Shown: positions 17,200 through 31,958 of the stretch, one piece after another | How the letters are laid out: every line of letters begins with the position of its first letter | Position numbering within the stretch: the first letter of the stretch is position 1 | Assembly: GCA_030060845.1 (NCBI GenBank) | Contig: CP094379.1 | Location: 317,737 to 381,736, forward strand | Direction: 5' to 3' | Length of the DNA: 64,000 bases | DNA from: Candidatus Midichloria sp. | GTDB taxonomy: Bacteria; Pseudomonadota; Alphaproteobacteria; Rickettsiales; Midichloriaceae | Position numbers and translations under genes: made by a program | Notes under the pieces: model-generated | What the model was told of the DNA's origin: nothing | What the model saw: only the letters and a program-made list of their open reading frames with translations | Database searches by the model: none

Positions 17200-17814
17200 A
17201 TGTTTTTTAATCGTGGTTATAAAAGAGTATTAAAGTTGCTTAAAGAAGCACAAAAAAAGTGCCTCAATTACGGATTTAAGCCTATTACAATAATTGTTAC
17301 ATGGTTTTTTCTTGGATTGCTCCCACTTGCTCCTGGCACAATTGCTTCTCTTTCTGTATACCCAATTTATAATTTCCTCGTCATTAGCTCAACCTCTTAT
17401 GAAGAAATCACACTAGGCTTTTTTATATTATCTTTAATTTTCTTTTTATTGGGGTGGTTTTGTATATCAAGATTTCAGGCTGAGACTTTAACCCATGATC
17501 ATCAATCAATTGTGATCGATGAAGTTGTTGGACAGCTCCTCACCTTTGCAATATCTTGTAAGTCTGTTTTAAAACTTGGCATAGCTTTATCTCCATATTT
17601 TTCATACCATGCTACAACCTTAGCTTTTTTTATTGGTGTAATATTCTTTAGATTTTTTGACATAAAAAAACCTTTTTTCATAAAAACTATTGATAGGTAT
17701 ATGAAAGGAGCATTTGCTATAATATTTGATGATGTTTTAGCAGCTGTATTTGCTGGGATTACAATAACTATAGTGTACCAAATTTATGATAATTTTCTCA
17801 GATACTACATTTGA
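17200..17814 (+). CDS. pgpA: Phosphatidylglycerophosphatase A
   Basis: Inner-membrane enzyme that dephosphorylates phosphatidylglycerol phosphate to phosphatidylglycerol. 204 aa, with a basic N-terminal segment of about 30 residues before the family core WFFLGLLPLAPGTIASLSVY. The catalytic acidic block is DHQSIVIDEVVGQLLTF, and IKKPFFIKTIDRYMKGAFAI with FDDVLAAVFAGI closes the fold. Four hydrophobic membrane segments are evident. The 3' end overlaps the start of the broken pncC gene by 29 nt. Confidence 0.93.
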   Translation: MFFNRGYKRVLKLLKEAQKKCLNYGFKPITIIVTWFFLGLLPLAPGTIASLSVYPIYNFLVISSTSYEEITLGFFILSLIFFLLGWFCISRFQAETLTHDHQSIVIDEVVGQLLTFAISCKSVLKLGIALSPYFSYHATTLAFFIGVIFFRFFDIKKPFFIKTIDRYMKGAFAIIFDDVLAAVFAGITITIVYQIYDNFLRYYI

Positions 17815-18291
17815 TATAGCAAGATTGATAATTCAACAAGCACAATACAAAAGAATCAAGATTGCTGACACCGGATCTTGCACTGGTGGTTTAATAGCTA
17901 TGGTTTTGACCAGTCCCTGCAGCTTAAATGTCCTTGAATTTGATGTAGTAAGCTATGCTAACCAGGCCAAAAGTTCCATTTAACCCAAACCCCTCCCCCC
18001 ACACCAGAAATTATTACAAAACACGGTGCAGTGAGCTCCGAAGTCACATTAGCGATGGCTGACGGACTGAATAAAACCTACTACAACAACCTTGTATTTG
18101 CTGTTACAGGTGTTGCTGGCCCTGGTGGTAGCACAGCTAAACCAGTAGGCACAGTTTTTATTGCCGTTTCTAATCTCCAAAGTAAGATTGATGTAGTAAA
18201 AAAGCACTTTGACGTGGATTGTGCAACTACTAGGATGAAGACAACTGACTTTGTTCTCAAAATGATTTTAAATCAACTAGATTTGTCCTAA
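17786..18291 (+). pseudogene. pncC: Nicotinamide-nucleotide amidase (PncC/CinA C-domain) pseudogene
   Basis: The first part (17786-17983) contains KIADTGSCTGGLIAMVL, matching the AESCTGGLIA active-site segment of CinA-C/PncC but with an altered residue before SCTGG. It ends SYANQAKSSI at a stop. After a C-rich patch (17981-18003), the second part resumes in another frame: GAVSSEVTLAMADGLNKTYY, then FAVTGVAGPGGSTAKPVGTV, and runs to 18291. Joining them would give a normal-length enzyme (about 165 aa), so one short indel region around 17985-18005 disrupts it. PncC recycles nicotinamide mononucleotide. Confidence 0.8.
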
Positions 18292-18295
18292 AATT

Positions 18296-18344
18296 ATGCT
18301 ATTTCTAATTTCTTCTTTTTATGCTATTTCTAATTTCTTCTTTG
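18296..18344 (+). repeat. 24/25-bp tandem duplication at the pgeF start
   Basis: The unit ATGCTATTTCTAATTTCTTC plus a short T-run occurs at 18296-18320 and again at 18321-18344. The 25-nt offset puts the first ATG out of frame; only the second opens pgeF. It looks like a recent slippage duplication that added a decoy start. Confidence 0.85.
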
Positions 18345-19091
18345 TTTAATCAAATTAAATCAATCCAACATGGCTTTTTTTCTAAGCTAAGAGAAGTAAA
18401 CCAAGAAGAGTCGTCTTTGCCAAATCGTAATACTCCATCAAATATCGAAAAAATTACCAAAAGCTTTAATTGTACTAATAATGTTAAGTTCTTAAGACAA
18501 ATACATTCAAATAAGGTAATTATTGTCGAAAACCCTTCTCAGATTTGCAGCAATATAGAAGCAGATGCCCTTGTAACACGCTTGCCACAAGTTTTACTTG
18601 CCATAAAAACAGCTGATTGTGTGCCAATTCTCTTTTGTGACCCAGAAAATAACATTATAGGAGCAGCCCATGCTGGTTGGAGGGGAGCACTTGCAGGTAT
18701 TATCGAAAATACTATTGAACAATTGATGAAGTTAGGGGCTAAACACATCCATGCCGTAATTGGGCCTTGTATTAGGGTGCAAAATTATGAAGTTAACCAA
18801 GATTTTCACCAAAATGCTATAAAAATCAATCTAAAATCCTTGAATTTCTTCACGGACGGTCACAAAAAAGATCATTATCAATTTGATTTACCAAATTACT
18901 GTTCAAGTATACTAAAGGAATCAGGAGTTAATGTTGATGACTTAGAAATAGATACCTACTCTAACCCACAGCTATTTTTTAGTTATAGAAGAGCTTATCA
19001 TAACACCAAAAGCGGTCATGCTGTAAAATACGGAAATCAGGTATCTGCTATTATTATAGCTAAAGCATTTAATTTGCATATAGGAGTCTAG
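18321..19091 (+). CDS. pgeF: Peptidoglycan editing factor PgeF (YfiH, laccase-domain)
   Basis: Cytoplasmic copper/zinc-dependent enzyme of the DUF152 family, reported to keep non-canonical amino acids out of peptidoglycan precursors and to act on purine nucleosides. 256 aa. The metal-site motifs are KTADCVPILFCD, AAHAGWRGALAG and AVIGPCIRVQNYEV, with a conserved C-terminal FFSYRRAYHNTKSGH. The start lies in a tandem duplication; the ATG at 18321 is the only one in frame nearby. It follows the pncC pseudogene by 29 nt and may belong to the ispDF-pgpA transcript. Confidence 0.92.
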   Translation: MLFLISSLFNQIKSIQHGFFSKLREVNQEESSLPNRNTPSNIEKITKSFNCTNNVKFLRQIHSNKVIIVENPSQICSNIEADALVTRLPQVLLAIKTADCVPILFCDPENNIIGAAHAGWRGALAGIIENTIEQLMKLGAKHIHAVIGPCIRVQNYEVNQDFHQNAIKINLKSLNFFTDGHKKDHYQFDLPNYCSSILKESGVNVDDLEIDTYSNPQLFFSYRRAYHNTKSGHAVKYGNQVSAIIIAKAFNLHIGV

Positions 19092-19165
19092 TAAATTCTA
19101 CATGAGCGGCCAAGAGCTGTGCTTAAAGTTAAATTATAAAGACTTAAGTTATATGATTAAAATAA

Positions 19166-21427
19166 CTAATCTATGATTTCTCTCTTTCCAGAATGATTAG
19201 GAGCACTTATCAATCCCTCTTTCTCCATCTTTTCAATGATGGTTGCTGCTCTATTATATCCAAGGTGTAAACATCTTTGAATATAGCTCGTGCTAGCTTT
19301 GCGATCACGTAATATTATTTCAACTGCTTGCCGGTATAAATCACCACCACCATTATCATCAATAGCAGTAATATTCCTCTCTTCTTCATCTGCAGTAATC
19401 TCTTCTATATATTCTGGCTCGCCTTGCTCTTTCCAAAATTTGACTACATTCTCTACTTCCTTATCATCAACAAAGGGGCCGTGTACTCTTTCTATTTTAC
19501 CTCCTGGCATCATATATAACATATCACCCATGCCAAGCAACTGTTCTGCCCCCTGTTCGCCCAATATCGTTCTACTATCTATTCTTGAAGTTACTTGAAA
19601 GCTAATTCTTGTCGGAAAATTAGCTTTAATCACGCCTGTTATTACATCAACCGAAGGTCTTTGGGTTGCCATTATGATATGTATACCTGCTGCTCTTGCC
19701 ATTTGGGCCAATCTTTGAATGTAAGATTCAATATCTTTGCCTGCCACAAGCATTAAATCAGCAATTTCATCGACTATAACAACTATATAAGGTAATTCTT
19801 TATTTTCCATGGCAATTCTTTCAAAGATTGGCTTACCAGTATTTCTGTCAAAGCCAGTTTGAATATTCTTTGTAAGAGCTTGTCCAGATTCTGCTGCCTC
19901 CACAATAGCTCTATTATACCCTCCTATGTTTCTTACTCCAAGAGTTGACATGGCTCTATATCTTTCTTCCATTTCTTTCACCACCCACTTTAAAGCAACT
20001 ACTGCTTTTTTAGGATCAGTAACCACTGGCGATAATAGATGAGAAATACCTTCATAACCAGAAAGCTCAAGCATCTTAGGGTCTATCATAACAAATTTGC
20101 AGATCTCTGGGGTATATCTGTACAATAATGATAGAATCATAGTGTTAATGGCCACAGATTTACCTGAGCCAGTAGTTCCAGCTATAAGCAAGTGCGGCAT
20201 TTTAGCTAAATCTGCAATAATAGGGACCCCAGAAATGTTTTTACCCAGTATCAATGGTAATTGGAATTGGCTATCTCTATAAGGTTTTGATTCCAGCATT
20301 TCTCTTAAATAAACTGTCTCTCTTTTTTGATTAGGCAACTCTATACCAATAGCATTTTTCCCAGGAATAACTGATATCCTGGCCGATGTAGCTTTCATTG
20401 ATCTTGCAATATCATCAGATAAACCTATAACTCTTGCCGATTTAGTTCCAGCAGCTGGCTCAAATTCATACAGCGTTACAACTGGCCCAGGGCTTATTTC
20501 AAGTAGTTCAGCATTGATACCAAAATCTTTTAAAATTTGAGAAAGCTCAACTCCATTTGCAGCTAAATTTTCTTTACTGATATTGGATTTATGGGCAGCA
20601 GGAATTGCTTTGAGTATATCAATTGGAGGTAAAGTAAATTTTGTATTAATTTTTTTTCCTTTATAAAAATCCTCAAATTCTTCTTTTCTCTCTTCAATAT
20701 GTTCTTTTTGATCCCTTTTTGGCGCAGTTTTTAGTTTTCCTAGTAGGTTACTTCTCTTAACAGGTCTTACAATTTTTTCAAAAGGTTCTTCTTCAAGTGC
20801 CTCAATTTTTCGTCTGCACTGCAATAGGCTGGATAGCTTTTTAAATAATTTTAATCCTTTCTTAAAAATAAATTTTATGAGGTAGCGAGCCACTTTGATT
20901 AATATATAAAGCAGCTCTTTCCATTCATGAATTTTTAATCCAACAGAAGCTAAAACCCCTACCAAACTTACTCCCAGTAATCCAATTAACGCTACTCTTT
21001 TAGGAAAAAGCTGGATCAATTCAATAGCCATAAAATCTCCTATAAAACCACCAAATTTTAATGGATTTAAACCAATATATGTAACTAATAGGTTTAAAGC
21101 GCCACAAAGCACAGGAAGGATAAGTAGTAAAATAGAAGTTCTAATTATCAAATACACAGGAAAACGATTATTTAATAATCTAAAAGATAGAATAGATAAA
21201 AAAGTTAAAGGATAAAAAACAGCGCAACCTACAGATTGCAACAATACATCGGCAATATCAGCACCCCATTTTCCTCCTAAATTTGTCACATAGTTATTAT
21301 TAAGATGTAATACTGTAGGATCATTAGCGTTAAATGTAATAATAGAAATTAATGAAAAAACATTAAAAACTAAAAGCGCTATACCAGATATTTTAAGTAA
21401 AATTTTTTTAGTAGCTAATAATAACAT
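19166..21427 (-). CDS. ftsK: DNA translocase FtsK
   Basis: Division-septum DNA pump that helps dimer resolution and divisome assembly. 753 aa. Four N-terminal hydrophobic segments (about residues 12-160) form the membrane domain. A short charged linker (about 200-270) replaces the long linker of E. coli. The RecA-like motor has the Walker A GTTGSGKS and Walker B VIVDEIADLM blocks. The C-terminal 65 residues are the winged-helix gamma domain (RKASTSYIQRCLHLGYNRAA) that reads KOPS sites. All parts are intact. Confidence 0.96.
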   Translation of the reverse strand: MLLLATKKILLKISGIALLVFNVFSLISIITFNANDPTVLHLNNNYVTNLGGKWGADIADVLLQSVGCAVFYPLTFLSILSFRLLNNRFPVYLIIRTSILLLILPVLCGALNLLVTYIGLNPLKFGGFIGDFMAIELIQLFPKRVALIGLLGVSLVGVLASVGLKIHEWKELLYILIKVARYLIKFIFKKGLKLFKKLSSLLQCRRKIEALEEEPFEKIVRPVKRSNLLGKLKTAPKRDQKEHIEERKEEFEDFYKGKKINTKFTLPPIDILKAIPAAHKSNISKENLAANGVELSQILKDFGINAELLEISPGPVVTLYEFEPAAGTKSARVIGLSDDIARSMKATSARISVIPGKNAIGIELPNQKRETVYLREMLESKPYRDSQFQLPLILGKNISGVPIIADLAKMPHLLIAGTTGSGKSVAINTMILSLLYRYTPEICKFVMIDPKMLELSGYEGISHLLSPVVTDPKKAVVALKWVVKEMEERYRAMSTLGVRNIGGYNRAIVEAAESGQALTKNIQTGFDRNTGKPIFERIAMENKELPYIVVIVDEIADLMLVAGKDIESYIQRLAQMARAAGIHIIMATQRPSVDVITGVIKANFPTRISFQVTSRIDSRTILGEQGAEQLLGMGDMLYMMPGGKIERVHGPFVDDKEVENVVKFWKEQGEPEYIEEITADEEERNITAIDDNGGGDLYRQAVEIILRDRKASTSYIQRCLHLGYNRAATIIEKMEKEGLISAPNHSGKREIID

Positions 21428-21436
21428 CTATTTCTC

Positions 21437-21930
21437 TAATCCATATTTTTGCCGTAAACTTTTATGGCTCTTAAAATAGCATTTTTTTTAGTATTTTCTA
21501 GTGTTTCTATTTTTTCTGCTGCTTCTTTTTTTATTATTACCAGGCCACTCGTACTCTTTTATTCTATTTAATGGCATTTGTACTAATATTTTTAAGACTC
21601 ATGTCATTAATTTTGGCAATATTTCCTTACAAAATAATTGGCAAGCAATTCTATATCCCATACTCTTTCCTTAAGGCTTGGTGGATTAATATTTATCACG
21701 TTTAATCTGTGAAATAAATCTTCTCTAAAATTGCCCTTTTTTATCTCATACTCTAAATCTCTATTTGAGGTGGAGATAATTCTTATGTCCAGTTTATCGA
21801 CATATTTGAGCCCACCCTCATTACTTCTTTTTCTTGTAAAACTCTCAAAGTTTTGCCTGTAGTTTTAAATCCATTTCGCTAATTTTGTCTAACAAAATAG
21901 TAGAGTGATTTGCTGATTCCATGCTCAGAG
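21437..21930 (-). pseudogene. Sigma-54-type activator (NtrC/FlbD-like) remnant
   Basis: The minus strand gives STILLDKISEMDLKLQAKLL and RVLQEKEVMRVGS, the Walker B region of NtrC-family AAA+ activators (usual form LLLDEISEMD...). Across frameshifts it continues with DIRIISTSNRDLEYEIKKGN, FREDLFHRLNVINI and WDIELLANYF, then the EWPGN block, and a tail NAILRAIKVYGKN. The REC domain, Walker A and GAFTGA loop are missing. The match to FlbD-type flagellar activators is suggestive only. It lies directly upstream of ftsK on the same strand. Confidence 0.7.
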
Positions 21931-22030
21931 GCACCAGTAAATTACAATGTAATCAGATAAAATCATACAGCCCTTATTGAAGTTCTTTTCTTCGCACCCT
22001 GCAAAAGAAGAACTTGACGCCTCCAGTTAA

Positions 22031-22090
22031 AGCAGTATATGGCTCACACTTCGCTCCTATATTCAAATTAAAATACTTTAGCCATAACGT
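22031..22090 (+). repeat. Dispersed ~60-bp repeat, copy A
   Basis: The core CACTTCGCTCCTATATTCAA (22046-22065) is followed by ATTAAAATACTTTA. Copy C at 42061-42122 is nearly identical in the same orientation, and copy B at 22355-22413 is inverted and more diverged. Copy A sits about 70 bp upstream of the tRNA-Leu gene. Confidence 0.7.
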
Positions 22091-22158
22091 GGTTTCAAAA
22101 ATAAACTTAGTTTATTGCTTGTAATTATGAAAAATATAATTTAGATAAATAAAAAAGT

Positions 22159-22245
22159 GCCCCTGTGGCGGAATGGTAGACGCGACAGACTCAAAATCTG
22201 TTGTCCATTGTGGGTGTGCTGGTTCGAGTCCTGCCAGGGGCACCA
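22159..22245 (+). tRNA. tRNA-Leu (anticodon CAA)
   Basis: The acceptor arm GCCCCTG (22159-22165) pairs with CAGGGGC (22235-22241), followed by A and an encoded CCA. The anticodon arm ACAGA-CTCAAAA-TCTGT gives anticodon CAA (reads UUG). A long variable arm (TTGTCC...) and the T-loop GGTTCGAGTCC are typical of class II tRNA-Leu. Inverted copies of a short dispersed repeat flank it. Confidence 0.97.
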
Positions 22246-22354
22246 TTTTATCATTGCCAAAAACTGTAAAGCTAATTTCAATAAGCCCTTAACTTTTTTG
22301 GGTATGCTGTTATTTTTATCATCTAGTGGCTAATACTAATTTCAAAATAAAATC

Positions 22355-22413
22355 GTACTTATAGCCAAAGCTTGAATTTAAATACAGGAGTGAAGCGTAA
22401 GGCATATACTGCA
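22355..22413 (-). repeat. Dispersed ~60-bp repeat, copy B (inverted)
   Basis: The minus strand reads GCAGTATATGCCTTACGCTT then CACTCCTGTATTTAAATTCAA. It aligns over about 40 bp with copy A (GCAGTATATGGCTCACACTT, CGCTCCTATATTCAAATTAAA). It lies between tRNA-Leu and the 3' end of rpoC. Confidence 0.6.
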
Positions 22414-22538
22414 TGAGCTGCCCCAAGCAACGCCTTAGTAAAATTATAAATGTTTAAGCTATAACGTCTTAGTTTTAATAGTAGTTACATCACCGCCTGG
22501 TAAGCAGCAACTTCCAGCCTAAATCACCATTTTTAAAA

Positions 22539-26780
<4,242 letters not shown>

Positions 26781-26823
26781 TTACTAATTATAAATTTTAA
26801 TTAAAAATCCTTTAAAGACAAGC

Positions 26824-29800
26824 TTAGTGTTCATCTTCTAGCATCTCTACATTTAAACCCAAAGAACGAAGTTCCTTGACCATCACATTAAATGATTCAG
26901 GGATTCCATACTCAAATACCGGGTCTCCCCTTACTATAGCAGCATATATCTTGATACGCCCTGTTATATCATCAGCTTTGAACGTAATTTTTTCTTGTAA
27001 CGTATAAGCCGCACCATATGCTTGTAATGCCCAACATTCCATTTCACCAAAACGCTGACCACCGAAATGAGATTTACCTCCAAGCGGCTGTTGGGTAACG
27101 AGGCTGTAAGGCCCAATTGATCTAGCATGTATTTTGTTATCAACTAAGTGATCCAATTTCATCATATAGATGTATCCAACTGTAATCTTTCTCTCAAAAT
27201 ATTCCCCAGTTCTGCCATCGATTAACCTAACTTGACCGGAAGTATCTAATCCGGCTTTTGCTAGTAGCTTATTTAACTCTTCTTCTTTAACACCATCAAA
27301 TACAGGAGTTGCAAAAGGAATACCTTTTTTTAGATTTTTGGCAAGATTTTTAACTTCTTTTTCACTGAGCTGTGTTATTAATTCTCTAGCCTGCTCATCA
27401 CTGCTGCGGCTGGAGTCATAAATTTCGCATAGAGCGTTTCTTAGCCTATTTGCCTCACCATTTACAGCAACAGCATCTAACATTTTACCAATTTGTTTAC
27501 CTAAATTAGCAGAAGCCCAACCTAGATGCGTTTCCAAAATTTGACCTACATTCATCCTTGAAGGAACACCAAGAGGATTTAAGACTATGTCTACTGGCGT
27601 GCCATCTTCTAAGAATGGCATATCTTCAACTGGAACAATTTTAGAAACCACACCTTTATTACCATGTCTACCAGCCATTTTATCACCTGGCTGTAGCTTT
27701 AATTTTTTAGCTATATAGACCTTAACAACCTTTAACGCACCCTGCGGCAAGTCATCACCACTTTGGATTTTTTCAACTTTATTCTTATAAACACTATCAA
27801 GCCCTCCAAGTGATTGGTTATAAGAAGATTTAAGTTTTTCAAGCTCAAGCATAGCACTTTTATCATCAATACTAACTTGCCACCATTGTTTTTTAGGCAA
27901 TGCTTCCAAATCAGCTTCTGTTAAAGGTTTTCCAACTCTTAAGCTTTTTGGACCTCCTAGAATTACTTTACCTAAACAAAGCTCTCTAATTTTTGAATAA
28001 GCAAAATTCTCAATGATAGCAATTTGATCATCTCTGTCTTTAGAAATTTTTTCAATTTCAAAACGCTCCAGAACCATTGCTCTCTCATCCTTTTCCACGC
28101 CCCTTCTAGTGAAAACTCTAACTCCTACAACAACACCACCACCACCAGGAGGCACTCTAAGCGATGAGTCTTTTACATCTTTTGCTTTTTCACCAAAAAT
28201 AGCCCGTAGCAATTTTTCTTCAGGAGTTAGTGGTGATTCAGTTTTTGGCGCAACTTTTCCAACCAATATATCACCAGGGTTAACCTTAGCTCCAACGTGT
28301 ACTATACCTACTTCGTCTAGATGTTTCAAATTTTCGTCACTAACATTTGGTATATCGCGCGTCACTTCTTCCGGACTAAGCCTGGTGTCTCTCGCAATAA
28401 CTTCAAATTCTTCTATATGTAAAGACGTAAAAATATCCTCTTTTGAAATACGTTCAGAAATCAGAATTGAATCTTCAAAGTTATAACCATTCCACGGCAT
28501 AAATGCAACTAGTACGTTGCGGCCAAGAGCAAGCTCCCCTAGTTCGGTACAAGATCCATCTGCTATTATATCTCCTTTTGATACTTTATCTCCGACACTG
28601 ACTATCGGCCTTTGTGTCATAGATGTACCTTGGTTAGATTTTTGGAATTTAGTTAAGGTATATATATCAATACCAGGTGCACTATCTTCATCCGAAGATT
28701 CGCATCTTATAACTATCCTTCTTGCATCAACTTGATCAACTATACCATCCCTCCTAGCAATTAAAACAGCGCCAGAATCACGAGCAACAACCGCTTCCAT
28801 ACCTGTACCCACTAACGGAGCTTCATTCTTTAATAATGGAACAGCCTGACGTTGCATGTTTGAACCCATTAATGCACGATTAGCATCATCATTTTCTAAG
28901 AATGGAATTAAAGACGCAGCAACTGATACTAATTGCTTAGGAGAAACGTCTACATAAGTAATTTCTTTTGCAAGAACTGTTACATATTCTCCTTTTCTTC
29001 TAGCCCTCACCATTTCAACTGCAAAAGATCCATCTTTATTTAAAGCAACATTTGCTTGAGCAATTGTATGCTTAGATTCTTCTATCGCTGATAAATAATC
29101 AATAATATCTGTCACCTTGGCATTAACTACCCTCCTATAAGGGCTTTCAATGAAACCATATTTATTGATTCTTGCATAAGTAGCTGTAGAGTTAATCAAA
29201 CCAATATTCTGCCCCTCTGGCGTTTCAATTGGGCATATTCTACCATAATGAGAAGGATGCACGTCCCTCACCTCGAATCCAGCCCTTTCTCTTGTTAAAC
29301 CTCCAGGTCCAAGAGCTGATAACCTTCTTTTATGAGTGACTTCAGCTAGTGGATTTGTTTGATCCATAAATTGCGAAAGTTGAGACGTACCAAAAAATTC
29401 ACGCACCACTGACATTAATGTTTTTGAGTTAATTAAGTCGTGAGGCATCACTGTATCAATTTCTACTGCATTCATGCGCTCTATAATAGCGCGCTCCATT
29501 CTAACTAAACCAAGTCTAAATTGATTTTCAACTAATTCTCCAACCGCTCTTACTCTTCTATTACCAAGGCTGTCTATATCATCAACCTCACCTGCTCCAT
29601 CTTTTACTGCTATGATATACTTAACAACCGCTAAGATATCTTCTTTGGTCAATACTGTAAATTCTTCAGATATACCTAAACCATGCTTAGCATTAATTTT
29701 CATTCTTCCAACAGCAGAAAGGTCATATCTTTCACTATCAAAGAATAAAGAATTGAACAAATTCTCTGCAACTTCATTGGCAACTGGCTCGCCTGGCCTT

Positions 29801-30939
29801 AAAATTCTATAAATGTCGCCTAAAGCATCTTCTTTGGAAGAATTTTTATCGGCCATCAATGTATTTCTTATGTATGGCCCTACCCTTACATTATCGATAT
29901 CTAATATATTAATTTCTTTAACATCAGCCGCTTCAATCTGCTTTAAGAGATTATTTGTTATTTCATCGCCAGCTGTAAGTAACTCTTCACCACTTTCTTT
30001 ATTTATAATAGATGTAGCAACATAACATCCTAAAATATCATCTATAGAAAGTATATAATCTCTTTTTTTCTGATGCTCTTTAAGTTTTTTAATAACATTA
30101 GGAGTAACCCTGGCCCCTGTTTTTATGATAAATCCACCGCTATCTGCATCAATTATATCTCTTAATACTTTAGTACCTTTAAAATCTTCAGGATTAAATT
30201 CAGCAATCCATGAATCTCCTTGTTTCCTAAATTTTTTAAAATTATAAAATTCTTTTAGTATGTGATTTTTATCGTAACCTAATGCTCTTAAGAGTGTAGT
30301 CACATACATTTTGCGCTTTCTATCTATACGGAAAAACAATAAATCTTTGGCATCAAATTCAAAATCAAGCCATGATCCCCTGTAAGGTATAATTCTTGCA
30401 TAGTATAGGTACTTACCTGCTACGTTCCCCTTACCTTCATCATGATAATAAAAGACGCCTGGTGACCTATGCATTTGGGATACTATAACTCTCTGAGCTC
30501 CATTAATAATAAAGGTACCACTTTCTGTCATAAGCGGTATCTCACCCATATAAACGCTCTGTTCCTTAATGCTTTTTACTTCTTTCATGCCAACTTCTTC
30601 GTCAATATCCCAAACAATCAACCGTAGTACTACCTTTAAGGGAGCGGCATAATTAACTCCGCGTTGAATACATTCCTCTATATCGTATTTAGGGGCACCA
30701 AGTTCGTAGCTTACATACTCAATTGTAGCCTTGCCATCGTAATCTGAAATAGGAAATATTGAACAAAGAACAGATTCTAAACCTCTGCTTTGCCTGCTAT
30801 TTGGATCAATATTAATTTGTAAAAAATCCTCATAAGATTTTTTCTGAACTTGGATAAGGTTAGGGATCTCTGCAACGCTAGAGATTTTACCGAAATTTTT
30901 TCTGATACGTTTTTTTAGCGCAAGTAAAGACACAGCCAC
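26824..30939 (-). CDS. rpoB: RNA polymerase beta subunit
   Basis: 1371 aa, full length. The rifampicin region reads [20 protein letters not shown] then [20 protein letters not shown], with wild-type residues at the common resistance positions as far as I can see. Other landmarks are [35 protein letters not shown] and the C-terminal [19 protein letters not shown]. The start appears to be GTG (30939), with a second in-frame GTG two codons on; no strong Shine-Dalgarno is evident. The 93-nt gap to rplL has an AGCTTAAGCTTTTT sequence (minus strand) that could attenuate rpoB transcription, as known in other bacteria. Confidence 0.97.
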   Translation of the reverse strand: MAVSLLALKKRIRKNFGKISSVAEIPNLIQVQKKSYEDFLQINIDPNSRQSRGLESVLCSIFPISDYDGKATIEYVSYELGAPKYDIEECIQRGVNYAAPLKVVLRLIVWDIDEEVGMKEVKSIKEQSVYMGEIPLMTESGTFIINGAQRVIVSQMHRSPGVFYYHDEGKGNVAGKYLYYARIIPYRGSWLDFEFDAKDLLFFRIDRKRKMYVTTLLRALGYDKNHILKEFYNFKKFRKQGDSWIAEFNPEDFKGTKVLRDIIDADSGGFIIKTGARVTPNVIKKLKEHQKKRDYILSIDDILGCYVATSIINKESGEELLTAGDEITNNLLKQIEAADVKEINILDIDNVRVGPYIRNTLMADKNSSKEDALGDIYRILRPGEPVANEVAENLFNSLFFDSERYDLSAVGRMKINAKHGLGISEEFTVLTKEDILAVVKYIIAVKDGAGEVDDIDSLGNRRVRAVGELVENQFRLGLVRMERAIIERMNAVEIDTVMPHDLINSKTLMSVVREFFGTSQLSQFMDQTNPLAEVTHKRRLSALGPGGLTRERAGFEVRDVHPSHYGRICPIETPEGQNIGLINSTATYARINKYGFIESPYRRVVNAKVTDIIDYLSAIEESKHTIAQANVALNKDGSFAVEMVRARRKGEYVTVLAKEITYVDVSPKQLVSVAASLIPFLENDDANRALMGSNMQRQAVPLLKNEAPLVGTGMEAVVARDSGAVLIARRDGIVDQVDARRIVIRCESSDEDSAPGIDIYTLTKFQKSNQGTSMTQRPIVSVGDKVSKGDIIADGSCTELGELALGRNVLVAFMPWNGYNFEDSILISERISKEDIFTSLHIEEFEVIARDTRLSPEEVTRDIPNVSDENLKHLDEVGIVHVGAKVNPGDILVGKVAPKTESPLTPEEKLLRAIFGEKAKDVKDSSLRVPPGGGGVVVGVRVFTRRGVEKDERAMVLERFEIEKISKDRDDQIAIIENFAYSKIRELCLGKVILGGPKSLRVGKPLTEADLEALPKKQWWQVSIDDKSAMLELEKLKSSYNQSLGGLDSVYKNKVEKIQSGDDLPQGALKVVKVYIAKKLKLQPGDKMAGRHGNKGVVSKIVPVEDMPFLEDGTPVDIVLNPLGVPSRMNVGQILETHLGWASANLGKQIGKMLDAVAVNGEANRLRNALCEIYDSSRSSDEQARELITQLSEKEVKNLAKNLKKGIPFATPVFDGVKEEELNKLLAKAGLDTSGQVRLIDGRTGEYFERKITVGYIYMMKLDHLVDNKIHARSIGPYSLVTQQPLGGKSHFGGQRFGEMECWALQAYGAAYTLQEKITFKADDITGRIKIYAAIVRGDPVFEYGIPESFNVMVKELRSLGLNVEMLEDEH

Positions 30940-31032
30940 ACCGTAAACTCATTAAACAAAGCAAAGAAAAGGCGGCAAAAAGCTTAAGCTCCTGCTTCCT
31001 TTTCCAAATATAATATTGGAGATACGCTAAAT

Positions 31033-31398
31033 TTATTTAATTTCAACTTTAGCACCTGCTGCTTCAAGAAGTTGTTTAATTTTTTCAGCATCCTCTTTAG
31101 AAACTCCAGATTTAACAGCCTTTGGAACACTCTCAACTAATGTTTTAGCTTCAACTAGACCTAAACCTGTTGCACTTCTTACTTCTTTAATCACTGAAAC
31201 TTTGTTTGCACCAGCCTCTAATAACATTACATCAAATTCTGTTTGAGCAGCAGCTTCAGAGGCTGCAACAGCTGAAGAAACAGCCATAGGAGCAGTAGCA
31301 CTAACACCCCACTCCTGTTCTAACAATTTAACTAGTTCAGCTGCTTCTGTGATCTTAAGTGCAGAAAGTTCTTGAACTATTTTCTCTAAATTTGACAT
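31033..31398 (-). CDS. rplL: 50S ribosomal protein bL12 (L7/L12)
   Basis: Stalk protein that recruits translation factors. 121 aa. The N-terminal dimerisation helix is [20 protein letters not shown], then an Ala-rich hinge, then the factor-binding domain [20 protein letters not shown] with [17 protein letters not shown] chose the ATG at 31398 because GGAGA lies 8 nt upstream; an in-frame TTG two codons earlier is less likely. It follows rplJ as usual. Confidence 0.96.
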   Translation of the reverse strand: MSNLEKIVQELSALKITEAAELVKLLEQEWGVSATAPMAVSSAVAASEAAAQTEFDVMLLEAGANKVSVIKEVRSATGLGLVEAKTLVESVPKAVKSGVSKEDAEKIKQLLEAAGAKVEIK

Positions 31399-31434
31399 TT
31401 TCAATATCTCCTATTTTTAAATAATTTAATAATT

Positions 31435-31914
31435 TTATTTCTCTGAATGTAAAGCAATAACCCTTGCAATTTGTCTAGCAGGTTCTTGTATCACTGACAA
31501 TAGCTTAGCACGCAATTCATTAAGTGATGGCAGAGTTGCCAACATATTTATATGCCCAACACTTACTTTTTCCTTCCCTATTACCCCGCCAATGACTTCT
31601 AACTTATCATCATCTTTACAAAACTTAATTAACGTTTTAGCTGCAGTGGTAGGTTCATTTGCACAGACAACGGAAACAGGACCAGTCAACAACTCCGATA
31701 AACTTTCATAACAAGTTCCCTTTACAGCAATTTTCACTAAAGTATTCTTTGCTACAAAATATTTTCCATCAGCTTCCTTTTTGATGCTTTTACGAACATC
31801 ATTAGCTGCAGATACAGTGAGCCCGCCTTTATTGTGTGTTAAAATAACTACTTCACTTGACTCAAATAAGGACCTAATCCGCTCAACAGCCCCTTGTTTT
31901 GCAATCCTATTCAC
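31435..31914 (-). CDS. rplJ: 50S ribosomal protein uL10
   Basis: Anchors L7/L12 dimers to the ribosomal stalk. 159 aa, with GTG start MNRIAKQGAVERIRSLFESS. The RNA-binding core includes NKGGLTVSAANDVRKSI and YFVAKNTLVKIAVKG. The C-terminal helix (LRAKLLSVIQEPARQIARVI) binds L7/L12. Its position between rplA and rplL is standard. Autoregulation by L10-L12 binding to its leader is known elsewhere; the short gap here was not analysed for structure. Confidence 0.95.
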   Translation of the reverse strand: MNRIAKQGAVERIRSLFESSEVVILTHNKGGLTVSAANDVRKSIKKEADGKYFVAKNTLVKIAVKGTCYESLSELLTGPVSVVCANEPTTAAKTLIKFCKDDDKLEVIGGVIGKEKVSVGHINMLATLPSLNELRAKLLSVIQEPARQIARVIALHSEK

Positions 31915-31958
31915 TATTTCACCCCAAAACTCATCAAAACTTAAAATAGGTGAGCATC

